Source of the DNA: an uncultured Aquimarina sp.
GTDB taxonomy: Bacteria; Bacteroidota; Bacteroidia; Flavobacteriales; Flavobacteriaceae
Reading direction: 5' to 3'
Assembly: GCA_947492105.1 (NCBI GenBank)
Contig: CANLMN010000023.1
Coordinates: forward strand, 1 to 64,000
Length of the DNA: 64,000 nucleotides
Numbering within the stretch: position 1 is the stretch's first letter; each line of letters starts with the position of its first letter. The notes beneath the pieces were generated by a model. It had not been told where the DNA came from. It saw only the letters and a list, made by a program, of their open reading frames with translations, and searched no databases. This document shows positions 7,768 to 17,827 of the stretch, piece after piece. The translations under genes and the position numbers were made by a program.

Positions 7768-9035
7768 TTCGATATCTTCAAATACGACTCCCTGCGCAAG
7801 CCATGCAATTTGCTTTATTGGTAGCTGCTATGGTGGCATTGTTACTCAGTACTTTTATAGGATTAACACACATACATTCTTTTTTTGGATTACAATCCGA
7901 AGAGCTTATAGATTTGGTTCAAGATACGAATCAGAAGCTGTTGGAAACAATAGAAATTGGAGGATTGCAAAATGATACGATCACGGGTACTGTAAATAAA
8001 ATTGAAACCAAAACGAACGTGAGTTATTTTGGTGCTTGGCAGAAATCATATGTGGCAAATCAACTACATAAAAAACACTTTGCACGCACTGCATTATTCG
8101 GAAGCAAAAAAGTAGAGGAGACTCCAAATTTGTATTTAAAAAATGAAAGCTCACCGTTGATTGTGGTGGGAGCCGCACGGATTGAAGGGAGTAGTTATTT
8201 GCCAGCTAATGGGGTGCGTGGAGGAATGATTGCAGGAAATTATTATCAAGGGAGTGCTTTGGTATATGGGCCTATAAAAACCAGTAAAGAGGAGTTGCCA
8301 GAACTGGATTCGGCATGGAGAACATATCTTCATTTTTTAACAACTAAAGAGGTTTTGCAAAATGATCATGTACAGAGGTTTTTAGAAAATCAAAAACATT
8401 CTTTTCTGGAAAAAGAAAAACTGTTTTATAGATCAGCCAGCATTACAATTACGGGTAATCTTCAGGGGAATTGTATAATCAAGTCGGCATCTAGTATTGT
8501 GGTAAGTGCTACTGCGGTCCTGGACGATGTGCTGCTCATAGCTCCTAAGATTCGTTTTCTATCCGAGTTTAATGGTGTTGTCCAAGCTGTAGCTACAAAA
8601 GAGATTGTTGTGGCAAAAAATGTAAAATTAAATTACCCTTCTTCTTTAGTGGTGTTAAAAGAGGTTGTAGGACAAGAAGCCTCTGTTCATAATGGTTCAC
8701 AACACACAATTACTGTCAATACTGGAGCAGAGATAGCAGGAAGTGTCGTGTTTTTGAAAAGGAAGTCCAAAGGAGCTATTTATAATAGAATTCAGAGTGA
8801 TGTTATGATCGCAGCAGGAGCAGAAATAATAGGTGAGGTGTATTGTGAAGGGAATACGGAGTTGTTAGGAACGGTAAAAGGATCGCTATATACAGCGCGG
8901 TTTGTAGCAGATCAATATGGGTCTATCTATATGAATCATATCTATAATGGCAAAGTGTTGAAGAACCCTATAGATGATTATAGTGGATTACCATTTATAA
9001 ATAGTGCAAAAACAATTTGTAAATGGATGTATTGA
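7764..9035 (+). CDS. PilX/GspK-like membrane protein with a bactofilin-like beta-helix
   Basis: It starts with TTG inside the previous stop. Residues ~13-35 (AMQFALLVAAMVALLLSTFI) form one membrane helix, as in PilX/GspK-type minor pilins, but no prepilin peptidase motif precedes it. The C-terminal half repeats short strands with G at turns (ITITGNLQGNCIIKSASSIV, VNTGAEIAGSVVFL, MIAAGAEIIGEVYCEGN, ELLGTVKGSLYTARF), as expected of a right-handed beta-helix of bactofilin type. It overlaps the next gene by 13 bp. The joining of a pilus-assembly-like anchor to a polymer-forming fold is unusual. The function is inferred from the cluster. Confidence 0.5.
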   Translation: MIRYLQIRLPAQAMQFALLVAAMVALLLSTFIGLTHIHSFFGLQSEELIDLVQDTNQKLLETIEIGGLQNDTITGTVNKIETKTNVSYFGAWQKSYVANQLHKKHFARTALFGSKKVEETPNLYLKNESSPLIVVGAARIEGSSYLPANGVRGGMIAGNYYQGSALVYGPIKTSKEELPELDSAWRTYLHFLTTKEVLQNDHVQRFLENQKHSFLEKEKLFYRSASITITGNLQGNCIIKSASSIVVSATAVLDDVLLIAPKIRFLSEFNGVVQAVATKEIVVAKNVKLNYPSSLVVLKEVVGQEASVHNGSQHTITVNTGAEIAGSVVFLKRKSKGAIYNRIQSDVMIAAGAEIIGEVYCEGNTELLGTVKGSLYTARFVADQYGSIYMNHIYNGKVLKNPIDDYSGLPFINSAKTICKWMY

Positions 9036-9331
9036 AAAAAATCAGATCTGCTACATTGATAGAAACCCTAACAGCATCGGTGCTTATTGTAGTTGTTTTT
9101 ATGGTTGCCAGTGTAATTTTGAATAATATATTTTCGGGAACAATACAACGTGATACTTCGGGAATCAAAATGCGAATCCTAGAGTTGAATTATTTAATGC
9201 TGCATGATAAGATAAGAATACCCTACGTAGAAGATTTTGGACGTTGGGAGATAGAGATTGTGTCAGAAAATAAGGAGACTATAATTAGGTATACGGATGA
9301 TGTGAAGTCAGAAGAATTGAAAGTTGATTAA
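9023..9331 (+). CDS. Pseudopilin (PilV/GspI-like)
   Basis: The N-terminus MDVLKKIRSATLIETLTASV is a short basic leader followed by T-L-I-E and a long hydrophobic helix (ASVLIVVVFMVASVILNN), the class III signal of type IV pilins and pseudopilins. The residue before the TLIE core is Ala rather than the usual Gly-Phe, so cleavage may be atypical. The Glu at the +5-like position, needed for filament assembly, is kept. At 102 residues the periplasmic part is short. It overlaps the preceding gene and is followed 60 bp later by another pseudopilin. Confidence 0.7.
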   Translation: MDVLKKIRSATLIETLTASVLIVVVFMVASVILNNIFSGTIQRDTSGIKMRILELNYLMLHDKIRIPYVEDFGRWEIEIVSENKETIIRYTDDVKSEELKVD

Positions 9332-9391
9332 ATGGTCTTTTGAAAAAAGAATAAGGCGATATGGGACATTATATAGCTAATTTGATATTAC

Positions 9392-9856
9392 ATGGAGTAT
9401 GATAAGAAAATAAAAGCATTTACCATAATAGAAATGATTATCGTGATTATTATCTCTACGATTGTGGCAGGTTTAGCTTTTTCTGTGCTTTCTGTAGTTC
9501 AGAAAAATATGCGCAGTATAGAGGCGAATTATACAGAGAAAACTACGTTGCAACAGTTAGAACAATCGTTGGTTGTAGCTTTTAATACCTATACAGAAGT
9601 GTATTGGGATGAACAAGAGATGCAATTACTTTTGAAATCCCCGATTGCAGAAACAATGTATCAATTTTATACAGATAGTATTGTTACGGATAGGGGTGTT
9701 TTTAAGTTAAAGGTGCATGAAAAACTGCTATATCACAAAGGCGAAATAATTGATTCTGGTAGGATTGATGCAATCAAACTGAATTTTTCTGAGAAAAATG
9801 ATTTTCAGCGTATTTTTGTGTTTCAACAGAAGGATGTTGCGTATAATGAAAAATGA
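9392..9856 (+). CDS. Pseudopilin (PilW/GspJ-like)
   Basis: MEYDKKIKAFTIIEMIIVII contains the prepilin peptidase site A-F-T-I-I-E and a hydrophobic N-terminal helix extending to about residue 32. The periplasmic domain has coiled-coil-like residues 33-60 (QKNMRSIEANYTEKTTLQQL) and a beta-rich end. Length and order (after a PilV/GspI-like gene) suggest a minor pseudopilin of GspJ/PilW type. The leader again has Ala in place of the Gly normally found before Phe. Confidence 0.7.
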   Translation: MEYDKKIKAFTIIEMIIVIIISTIVAGLAFSVLSVVQKNMRSIEANYTEKTTLQQLEQSLVVAFNTYTEVYWDEQEMQLLLKSPIAETMYQFYTDSIVTDRGVFKLKVHEKLLYHKGEIIDSGRIDAIKLNFSEKNDFQRIFVFQQKDVAYNEK

Positions 9857-10034
9857 GATTTACAGTAACATGAACTATTCGTTCTTGATAGAGAATTGTT
9901 TTTTTTATAAATTCAGTAGAAGCAATGGTGTAGCTTTAGTCTTTTGAGTTGGAATTTGTTACTAGGAACCAAATCCGAAGTGTATGATTTTAAATATTAC
10001 TGAATAGTGCTTAGATAATTAGTAGATTGAAAAA

Positions 10035-11165
10035 ATGGCAATTAAAATTGAAAATACAGGTAAGAGGTCTAAGGCGCAGGATGGTTTTCAGTGGCAGGAA
10101 CTACTGACAAAAGAAATTACGGTATTCGGAAACTCTTTTAATAACAAAAAGAAAGAGTTGTGGTACGATGAGTTGGCTGTTTTGCTTAAATCAGGAATTA
10201 ACCTTAAAAATGCTTTAGAATTACTTGCGGACACGCAAAAAAAAGAACAAGATAAGGTTCTAATGAAAGCAATGCTTGAGGATCTAATTATTGGAACCTC
10301 TTTTTCAGAAATTATAAAATCAAATTCAGTATTTACAAAATACGAGTATTATGCGATCAAGATTGGTGAACAAACAGGTCAATTGGATCGGATAACCTCA
10401 GAATTAAGCGAATTTTATAAACGAAAAAATCAACAGCGTAGCGAGATTACCACTGCATTGACATATCCTGTTATTGTGCTTGTTACGGCATTTTTGGTGG
10501 TGGGGTTTATGCTCAAATATGTCGTGCCAATGTTTGTTGATATTTTTAAACAGAATAATGTCGATCTACCTGTGGTTACACAGATGATTGTTGATTTTTC
10601 TCAGCTTGTGGGAGATCATGGATTGGTGATGTTATTAGGGAGTGTAGTGGGGATTCTTGGGATGTTTTTTTTTTCAAAAAAAGAAGGATTTCGCAAGAGA
10701 TGGGATCATGTTTTATTAAAACTACCCATTTTAGGGGAGTATGTACGCAAAATATATTTGGCTCAATTTACACAAGCACTGTCATTATTAACAGCTTCCA
10801 AAGTTCCAATTGTAGATAGTATGCAATTAGTGTCTCAAATGATTGACTTCTATCCGTTGCGACAAGGACTCCTTTCTGTGAGTAATGATGTGATTTCTGG
10901 AGTCAAATTAAGCAAGGGTTTTGCGAAGCATAATATATTTGACAAAAAAATGCTAGCACTCATAAGAGTAGCAGAAGAAACCAATCAAACCGAATACATT
11001 TTTGAGAAATTAAGCGAGCAATACAATCATCAAGTACGACAACAATCGCAAGTAATCGGAAATGTTTTGAATCCATTACTTACCATTTTTGTGGGGGTAA
11101 TAGTAGGAGTGATTTTGGTAGCAATGTATTTGCCAATGTTTAAATTAAGTAGTGTTGTGGGCTAA
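10035..11165 (+). CDS. gspF: GspF/PilC-like inner-membrane platform protein
   Basis: This 376-residue protein has two copies of the GspF domain. The first is cytoplasmic, with ELAVLLKSGINLKNALELL and IKIGEQTGQLDRI, followed by a transmembrane pair (TALTYPVIVLVTAFLVVGFM ... MLLGSVVGILGMFFF). The second has FTQALSLLTASKVPIVDSM and LIRVAEETNQTE and ends in a final helix (NVLNPLLTIFVGVIVGVILV). It is the platform on which an assembly ATPase drives pseudopilus growth. A 178-bp gap separates it from the pseudopilin genes. No GspE ATPase, GspD secretin or GspG major pseudopilin lies in this window, so they must be elsewhere or absent. Confidence 0.9.
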   Translation: MAIKIENTGKRSKAQDGFQWQELLTKEITVFGNSFNNKKKELWYDELAVLLKSGINLKNALELLADTQKKEQDKVLMKAMLEDLIIGTSFSEIIKSNSVFTKYEYYAIKIGEQTGQLDRITSELSEFYKRKNQQRSEITTALTYPVIVLVTAFLVVGFMLKYVVPMFVDIFKQNNVDLPVVTQMIVDFSQLVGDHGLVMLLGSVVGILGMFFFSKKEGFRKRWDHVLLKLPILGEYVRKIYLAQFTQALSLLTASKVPIVDSMQLVSQMIDFYPLRQGLLSVSNDVISGVKLSKGFAKHNIFDKKMLALIRVAEETNQTEYIFEKLSEQYNHQVRQQSQVIGNVLNPLLTIFVGVIVGVILVAMYLPMFKLSSVVG

Positions 11166-11318
11166 GATCAAAATTTGACATATCAATTTTAAGGCTGTTT
11201 TTGTAGGTTTTAAGCCATTTTTTTATTTTGCTAGTCTTTTTTGAAAATTTCTCAACGAATTGTTAATAACTCGTTAAATGATCTCTTGGAAAAGGAGGGA
11301 TACAAAGATGTGTTTTTT

Positions 11319-11326
11319 TATCTTTG
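11319..11326 (+). promoter_or_regulatory. -7 promoter element upstream of gyrB
   Basis: TATCTTTG fits TAnnTTTG and lies 38 bp before the gyrB ATG. No TTG sits at a normal -33 distance, so support comes only from the -7 match and its position. Confidence 0.4.
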
Positions 11327-11346
11327 AGAGCTAGTCATAAAAATAA

Positions 11347-13305
<1,959 letters not shown>

Positions 13306-13335
13306 GAAATAGACAAAGTCAATGAAAATAAAAAA

Positions 13336-13365
13336 AAACCTTCTTAGTTAAAAGAAGGTTTTTTT
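13336..13365. terminator. Bidirectional terminator after gyrB
   Basis: AAACCTTCTT pairs with AAGAAGGTTT around a short loop, with an A tract on the left and a T tract on the right, so it can serve both strands. Confidence 0.85.
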
Positions 13366-13393
13366 ATGAGTTGATTTCAAGTGTCTTGTGCTG

Positions 13394-13502
13394 ATTTAGG
13401 TGTGTAAATTTGTATTGATGACACTGTTGTTTTTTTATGTAAAAACACCATGATTCTATTGCATAAGCCTTAGCTATGGAATATAGGAACAAAGCATTTG
13501 GA
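13394..13502 (+). repeat. Family B intergenic repeat, copy 1
   Basis: Shared landmarks across copies are TTTAGG, AAATTYGTATTGATGACACT, TTTTTTATGTAAAAACA, TGATKCTATT and CCTTAGCTATRGAATATA. This copy is in forward orientation. The other copies are at 18188, 40412 and 44258. Confidence 0.7.
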
Positions 13503-13721
13503 TGCAAACGAACAAATCGCTATGCGACATTGTATCATTTGTTGGTTGAATTTACCGGAAAGAAAGATTAAGATTCTTTTGTTTCAGCTTCAGGAGAAAC
13601 ATTGAGTATAATCTTAGTTGCGGTTTATTTTTATGCCGAAGCTGAGGCGAAAAAAGAAAATTTTATCCCAGTGAACTCAAAAGATAACAGGTGTTAGCTA
13701 ATTTGGTCTTAAGCCAGTTAG

Positions 13722-13858
13722 AATGCAATTGTGGGTCAAAATAATCGAACTATTTTCCGCTAGTTTGAATTCTGAAATTCAAGTATAACCGTGGCCACGA
13801 TTTAATTTTCTGGTGAAAAAATAGCAGAAAAAGAAGCTAATTATTGGCTTGCAAGTAT
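13722..13858 (+). repeat. Family A 137-bp MITE-like repeat, copy 1
   Basis: It begins AATGCAATTGTGGGTCAAAA, contains ACTATTTTCCGCTAGTTTGA, a palindromic centre (CCGTGGCCACG) and GTGAAAAAATAGCAGAAA, and ends GGCTTGCAAGTAT. It has the same 137-bp length as the copies at 56716 and 60005. Confidence 0.75.
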
Positions 13859-13902
13859 CCCTTAAATGATATTCGTCTAAAAAAGTATACTTTTTGATGC
13901 AA

Positions 13903-15489
13903 CTAGAACTCCGAGGTAAAGTGGAACTTTACATTAGGGTATTTTTGTTGCGTCATTTGCAAAGAAAACGAAGAGTCAGCAAAAAAGACTAGCTGTCCTT
14001 GTTTGTCTTTTGCAAGAAATTTGCCTTTGACCCGTTTGAATTCTAGAAATTCGGGATCTTTAGGGTCCTTTGCTTCTACCCAACAGGCTTTATGGACATT
14101 GAGATTTTCATAAGTACACTTAGCAGTATATTCATGTTCCAGACGATACTGGATGACCTCAAATTGTAGAGCTCCTACAGTTCCAATAACTTTTCTGCCG
14201 TTTAATTCTAAGGTAAAAAGTTGTGCAACACCCTCATCCATTAACTGGTCAATACCTTTGTTTAATTGTTTGGATTTCATCGGATCCGCATTATTGATGT
14301 AACGGAAGTGTTCTGGAGAGAAACTAGGAATCCCTTTGTAATTTAGGACTTCTCCTTTGGTTAGCGTGTCTCCAATTTTAAAATTCCCAGTATCATGTAA
14401 GCCGACTATATCACCGGGATACGAGATGTCAACGATTTCTTTCTTTTCGGCAAAAAATGCATTTGGACTAGAAAACTTGAATTTTTTGTTATGTCGTGTA
14501 TGGAGATACGGAACATTACGTTCAAAAGTTCCAGAGACTATTTTGATAAATGCTAATCGATCACGATGTTTAGGATCCATATTTGCATGTATTTTGAAAA
14601 CAAAACCAGTAAAATCTTTTTCATCTGGTTGTACTAGTCTGGTATCACTTTCTTTGGCACGTGGCGTAGGTGCAATTTTGATAAAACAGTCCAAGAGCTC
14701 CCGGACACCAAAATTGTTCAAAGCAGAGCCAAAGAATACGGGTTGTAAGTCGCCTTTTTGGTAAGCCTCGTGATCAAATTCTGGATATACTCCTTGGGTT
14801 AGTTCTATTTCTTCTCGCAAGGTATCCGCAGCGGTTTCTCCAATTAGTGTGTTTAGGGAACTGTCATTCAGATCCGAAATTTCGATAGTTTCTTCGATGT
14901 TTTTTCGACTGTCTCCGCTAAATAGATTGACGTTTTTTTCCCAAATATTGTATATTCCTTTGAAGTCGTATCCCATTCCGATAGGAAAACTCAATGGGGT
15001 GACACTCAAATGAAGTTTTTGTTCAATTTCATCCAATAATTCAAAAGCATCTTTTCCTTCGCGATCCAGTTTGTTTACAAAAACAATCATGGGGATATTT
15101 CGCATCCGGCAGACCGAAACTAGTTTCTCGGTTTGTTCCTCGACACCCTTTGCAACATCAATTACTACGATTACACTATCAACAGCGGTTAATGTTCTGA
15201 AAGTATCTTCGGCAAAATCTTTGTGACCAGGAGTGTCCAAGATGTTTATTTTGATTCCTTTGTATTCAAAGGCAAGGACAGAGGTCGCAACCGAGATACC
15301 ACGTTGCCGCTCAATTTCCATAAAATCACTGGTAGCACCTTTTTTGATTTTATTAGATTTGACGGCCCCTGCTTCTTGTATAGCACCACCAAATAGTAAC
15401 AGTTTTTCTGTTAATGTGGTCTTACCAGCATCTGGGTGAGAAATGATTCCAAAGGTTCTTCTGCGGTTAATTTCGTCTGTAAACTTCAT
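13903..15489 (-). CDS. prfC: Peptide chain release factor 3
   Basis: RF3 is a GTPase that recycles RF1/RF2 from the ribosome after peptide release. The 528-residue protein has the G1 motif HPDAGKTT (18-25), the switch region GATSDFMEIERQRGISV typical of RF3 and EF-G-like factors, G3 DTPGHKDF (85-92) and G4 NKLD (139-142), then the beta-barrel and C-terminal domains (FTGFVFKIHANMDPKHRDR, MKSKQLNKGIDQLMDEG). Start ATG 15489 gives the canonical MKFTDEINRRRTFGIISHPD. A good promoter (TTG, 18 bp, TATCTTTG) lies 23-51 bp upstream. It is convergent with gyrB and divergent from idi. Confidence 0.96.
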   Translation of the reverse strand: MKFTDEINRRRTFGIISHPDAGKTTLTEKLLLFGGAIQEAGAVKSNKIKKGATSDFMEIERQRGISVATSVLAFEYKGIKINILDTPGHKDFAEDTFRTLTAVDSVIVVIDVAKGVEEQTEKLVSVCRMRNIPMIVFVNKLDREGKDAFELLDEIEQKLHLSVTPLSFPIGMGYDFKGIYNIWEKNVNLFSGDSRKNIEETIEISDLNDSSLNTLIGETAADTLREEIELTQGVYPEFDHEAYQKGDLQPVFFGSALNNFGVRELLDCFIKIAPTPRAKESDTRLVQPDEKDFTGFVFKIHANMDPKHRDRLAFIKIVSGTFERNVPYLHTRHNKKFKFSSPNAFFAEKKEIVDISYPGDIVGLHDTGNFKIGDTLTKGEVLNYKGIPSFSPEHFRYINNADPMKSKQLNKGIDQLMDEGVAQLFTLELNGRKVIGTVGALQFEVIQYRLEHEYTAKCTYENLNVHKACWVEAKDPKDPEFLEFKRVKGKFLAKDKQGQLVFFADSSFSLQMTQQKYPNVKFHFTSEF

Positions 15490-15511
15490 GTGTATGCTTC
15501 AATCTAGACGG

Positions 15512-15540
15512 CAAAGATAGTTTTAATAATGTATAATCAA
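15512..15540 (-). promoter_or_regulatory. prfC promoter (TTG-N18-TATCTTTG)
   Basis: On the minus strand a TTG (15540-15538) and TATCTTTG (15519-15512) are 18 bp apart. This is the best full match to the Flavobacterium TTG/TAnnTTTG consensus that I found in the window. Confidence 0.7.
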
Positions 15541-15602
15541 TAATCGGGTTCAACAAAACATGGAGTACGATCAAATAGCTTTTATAAAACACTAGGGATT
15601 CG

Positions 15603-15610
15603 TACATTTG
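15603..15610 (+). promoter_or_regulatory. -7 promoter element for idi
   Basis: TACATTTG matches TAnnTTTG 63 bp before the idi ATG. No TTG lies at the expected -33 distance. Confidence 0.35.
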
Positions 15611-15673
15611 AAAATAAAGAAGTAATGGAGTTTTTTTAGTAGTAAATAAATTAAATTACTTCAATAAAGAGTT

Positions 15674-16195
15674 ATGGAAGAAGAAGAAAAAGTAATTCTT
15701 GTCAACGAACATGATGAGGAAATTGGTTTGATGCCAAAAATGGAAGCGCATGAAAAAGCAGTATTACATCGAGCTTTTTCAGTTTTTGTTTTTAATGATA
15801 AAAAAGAATTAATGCTCCAGCAACGTGCTTTGCATAAATATCATTCACCGGGATTATGGACAAATACCTGTTGTAGTCATCAACGACCAGGAGAGGATAA
15901 TATCTCTGCGGGGACGCGTAGGTTGCAAGAAGAAATGGGTTTTGTAACAATGCTAAAAGATGTGGTGTCATTTATGTACAAAGCACCTTTTGATAATGGG
16001 CTTACAGAGCATGAGTATGATCATGTACTCGTAGGAACTTATAATGGAGAACCCCAGATTAACGAAGATGAGGTGGCGTCTTGGAAATGGATGCCGATAG
16101 AATCCGTAAAAGAGGATATACTTGTAAACCCTGAAATTTATACAGCATGGTTCAAGATTATTTTTGAAAGATTCTATACTCATATTACTAGATAA
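15674..16195 (+). CDS. idi: Isopentenyl-diphosphate delta-isomerase, type I
   Basis: It interconverts IPP and DMAPP in isoprenoid synthesis (menaquinone, carotenoids, undecaprenyl carriers). The 173-residue Nudix-fold protein carries LHRAFSVFVFN, the catalytic Cys in TNTCCSHQRPGE (Cys66/67, with metal-binding His69) and the Nudix-like Glu pair in RRLQEEMGF, then EHEYDHVLVG with the second metal and catalytic acidic residues, and WKWMP. Length is that of bacterial type I enzymes. It is a single gene, divergent from prfC. Confidence 0.95.
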   Translation: MEEEEKVILVNEHDEEIGLMPKMEAHEKAVLHRAFSVFVFNDKKELMLQQRALHKYHSPGLWTNTCCSHQRPGEDNISAGTRRLQEEMGFVTMLKDVVSFMYKAPFDNGLTEHEYDHVLVGTYNGEPQINEDEVASWKWMPIESVKEDILVNPEIYTAWFKIIFERFYTHITR

Positions 16196-16356
16196 TAATA
16201 CTAGTCGAACTTTGAATCCGTTATTAAGATATATTAAGATTTTTTTTTCAATCTCAGGAATGAAAAAAGATTGAGAATGGTATCGTTACGGTTCATTTTT
16301 GTTCTGATATTTCTATAGAATAAATCATCCTTATTATATAGAAATCAAACTGGTGT

Positions 16357-16383
16357 AACACCTGTTTTATGAGGTGTTTTTTA
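16357..16383 (+). terminator. Intrinsic terminator upstream of the PTPS/QueD gene
   Basis: AACACCT (16357-16363), an 8-nt loop, AGGTGTT (16372-16378) and a T run. It overlaps the GTG at 16374, so that codon is a poor start for the next gene. Confidence 0.7.
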
Positions 16384-16412
16384 GTGTAATTTTATTTTAT
16401 AAAAAAGAAACC

Positions 16413-16823
16413 TTGAGAGTAACAGCAAGTAGAAAAGCTCATTTTAATGCCGCACATCGTTTGCACCGCAAAGATTGGAGTGATGAGCAAAATAAGGCGG
16501 TTTTTGGTAAATGTAATAACCCACATTATCATGGTCATAACTATGAATTGTTAGTCCATGTTACTGGAGAGATTGATCAAGAGACAGGGTATGTTATTGA
16601 TCTTAAGATATTAAAAGATCTTATCAAAAATGAAATAGAAAATGCCTTTGATCACAAAAACTTAAATGAACAGGTGCCTGAGTTCAAAAATCTGAATCCT
16701 ACAGCAGAGAATATTGTAGTAGTAATTTGGAATAAATTAAAGGCAAAACTAGATGCAAAATACGATTTGGAAGTCGTATTATATGAAACGCCACGGAATT
16801 TTGTGAGTTATAAAGGAGGGTAG
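16413..16823 (+). CDS. 6-pyruvoyl-tetrahydropterin synthase / QueD family protein
   Basis: The family converts dihydroneopterin triphosphate to 6-pyruvoyl-tetrahydropterin (PTPS) or to 6-carboxy-tetrahydropterin (QueD, queuosine/7-deazapurine pathway). Zn ligands are visible as His15 in HFNAAHRLH and His40/His42 in HYHGHNYE, with Cys34 in FGKCNNP as the catalytic Cys. DHKNLNEQVPEF and PTAENIVVVIWNKL are conserved family segments. I choose TTG 16413 (RVTASRKAHFNAAHRL; 136 aa) because the longer GTG start at 16374 lies within a terminator stem and adds a hydrophobic leader foreign to the family. Which of the two reactions it performs cannot be decided from sequence here. Confidence 0.88.
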   Translation: MRVTASRKAHFNAAHRLHRKDWSDEQNKAVFGKCNNPHYHGHNYELLVHVTGEIDQETGYVIDLKILKDLIKNEIENAFDHKNLNEQVPEFKNLNPTAENIVVVIWNKLKAKLDAKYDLEVVLYETPRNFVSYKGG

Positions 16824-16992
16824 TTGTAGTCTTATGTTGAGGGTGTTAATTAGAACAGTTTTACATCAGTTACGAGCTGTCCGTGAGGTGCTTAGTATAG
16901 GTTGATGTAGATTGTTTTGGTAGTTAGGCTATCAGTTTGTGTATGTAGTCTAGCGATAATTATTGTTTCGGAAACTATAAAATAGGATAAGT

Positions 16993-17451
16993 GTGAGTTT
17001 ACAAGAAGGAGAACGTGTTCCTGATTTTGTGTTAAAGGATGCAGATGGTAATGATTTTGAGAGTACAATGATTGTGGGTAAGCAAGCTTTTGTTTTGTAT
17101 TTTTATCCCAAGGATTTTACACCTGGTTGCACCAAAGAAGCATGCGAGTTTCGGGATCGGTATGAAGATTTCAAAGAATTGGGAGTTGAGGTGATCGGAG
17201 TTAGCTCTGATAGTGTCAAATTGCACCAGCGTTTCAAGAAGAGATATCAGTTGCCATTTAAATTTTTGTCGGATGATCAAGGCAAGCTACGAAAGAAATT
17301 TGGTGTCAAAGGAGATCTTTTTGGCTTACTGCCAGGCAGAGAAACTTTTGTAGTAAATGGAGAGGGTATTGTGCAACTACGATTTAATAACATGAATGCT
17401 ACCAAACATATTGCAAAAGCATTGGAAATGGTCAGGAAAATGAAAAAGTAG
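16993..17451 (+). CDS. bcp: Peroxiredoxin, Bcp/PrxQ type
   Basis: This thiol peroxidase reduces H2O2 and organic hydroperoxides using thioredoxin. The thioredoxin-fold motif FYPKDFTPGCTKEACEFRD holds the peroxidatic Cys46 and resolving Cys51, spaced five apart as in alpha-type PrxQ enzymes. GVSSDSVKLHQRFKKRYQLP and a conserved Arg in GRETFVV follow. The start is GTG 16993, which gives MSLQEGERVPDFVLKD, the usual family N-terminus. Length 152 is typical. It ends at a strong terminator shared with the convergent gene. Confidence 0.95.
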   Translation: MSLQEGERVPDFVLKDADGNDFESTMIVGKQAFVLYFYPKDFTPGCTKEACEFRDRYEDFKELGVEVIGVSSDSVKLHQRFKKRYQLPFKFLSDDQGKLRKKFGVKGDLFGLLPGRETFVVNGEGIVQLRFNNMNATKHIAKALEMVRKMKK

Positions 17452-17503
17452 GAATTAAGTATTATCGAGTATCAAATATACTTTTATTAAAAAAAAAAAA
17501 ACG

Positions 17504-17533
17504 AACCCCGATGCTATTGGTATCGGGGTTTTT
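17504..17533. terminator. Bidirectional terminator between bcp and the convergent small gene
   Basis: AACCCCGAT and ATCGGGGTT form a GC-rich stem with a long A tract on the left and T run on the right. Confidence 0.88.
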
Positions 17534-17545
17534 GTGTGCTTCAAA

Positions 17546-17827
17546 TTATGAAACTGCCAAAATACGTTCCAAAGGAATGATCGTTGATTTTTTGAGAATC
17601 ACTGATTTGTCAGTAATTCCCCATATAGTAGTCTCTACTTTTTTGAGACCCGCATCATCCTGAAAAAAAATCTTTACTTTGCTTTGAGAAAGATTTCCAA
17701 GACTCATGGCGCGTTGCAATTCCATTTTTCGATATCTGCGATCTTCAATTTTTTGTAGGACATCTTCTTTTGGAAAATGAAGGGAACAAATGTCTTCTTT
17801 TTCTACTACTACTAAGTTGTCAAACAT
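17546..17827 (-). CDS. Conserved small protein of unknown function (93 aa)
   Basis: The product starts MFDNLVVVEKEDICSLHFPK and has a central helix (LQKIEDRRYRKMELQRAMSL), then a beta-rich C-terminal half (KVKIFFQDDAGLKKVETTIW ... SVILKKSTIIPLERILAV). No signal peptide or membrane helix is present, so it is cytoplasmic. The C-terminal half, with a strand ending in a PLERI segment, recalls small flavobacterial hypothetical proteins, but I do not know a function. It converges with bcp onto the shared terminator. Confidence 0.7.
   Translation of the reverse strand: MFDNLVVVEKEDICSLHFPKEDVLQKIEDRRYRKMELQRAMSLGNLSQSKVKIFFQDDAGLKKVETTIWGITDKSVILKKSTIIPLERILAVS

Larger units (their letters stand above)
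13366..13902. other. Intergenic region between convergent gyrB and prfC
   Basis: There is no convincing gene. It contains a family B repeat (13394-13502) and a full 137-bp family A repeat (13722-13858), with ~220 bp of unassigned sequence between them. It is the only intergenic stretch here carrying both families. Confidence 0.6.

Noticed and set aside
14357-14764. 135-codon plus-strand frame opposite prfC
   Set aside because: prfC motifs on the minus strand cover it completely.
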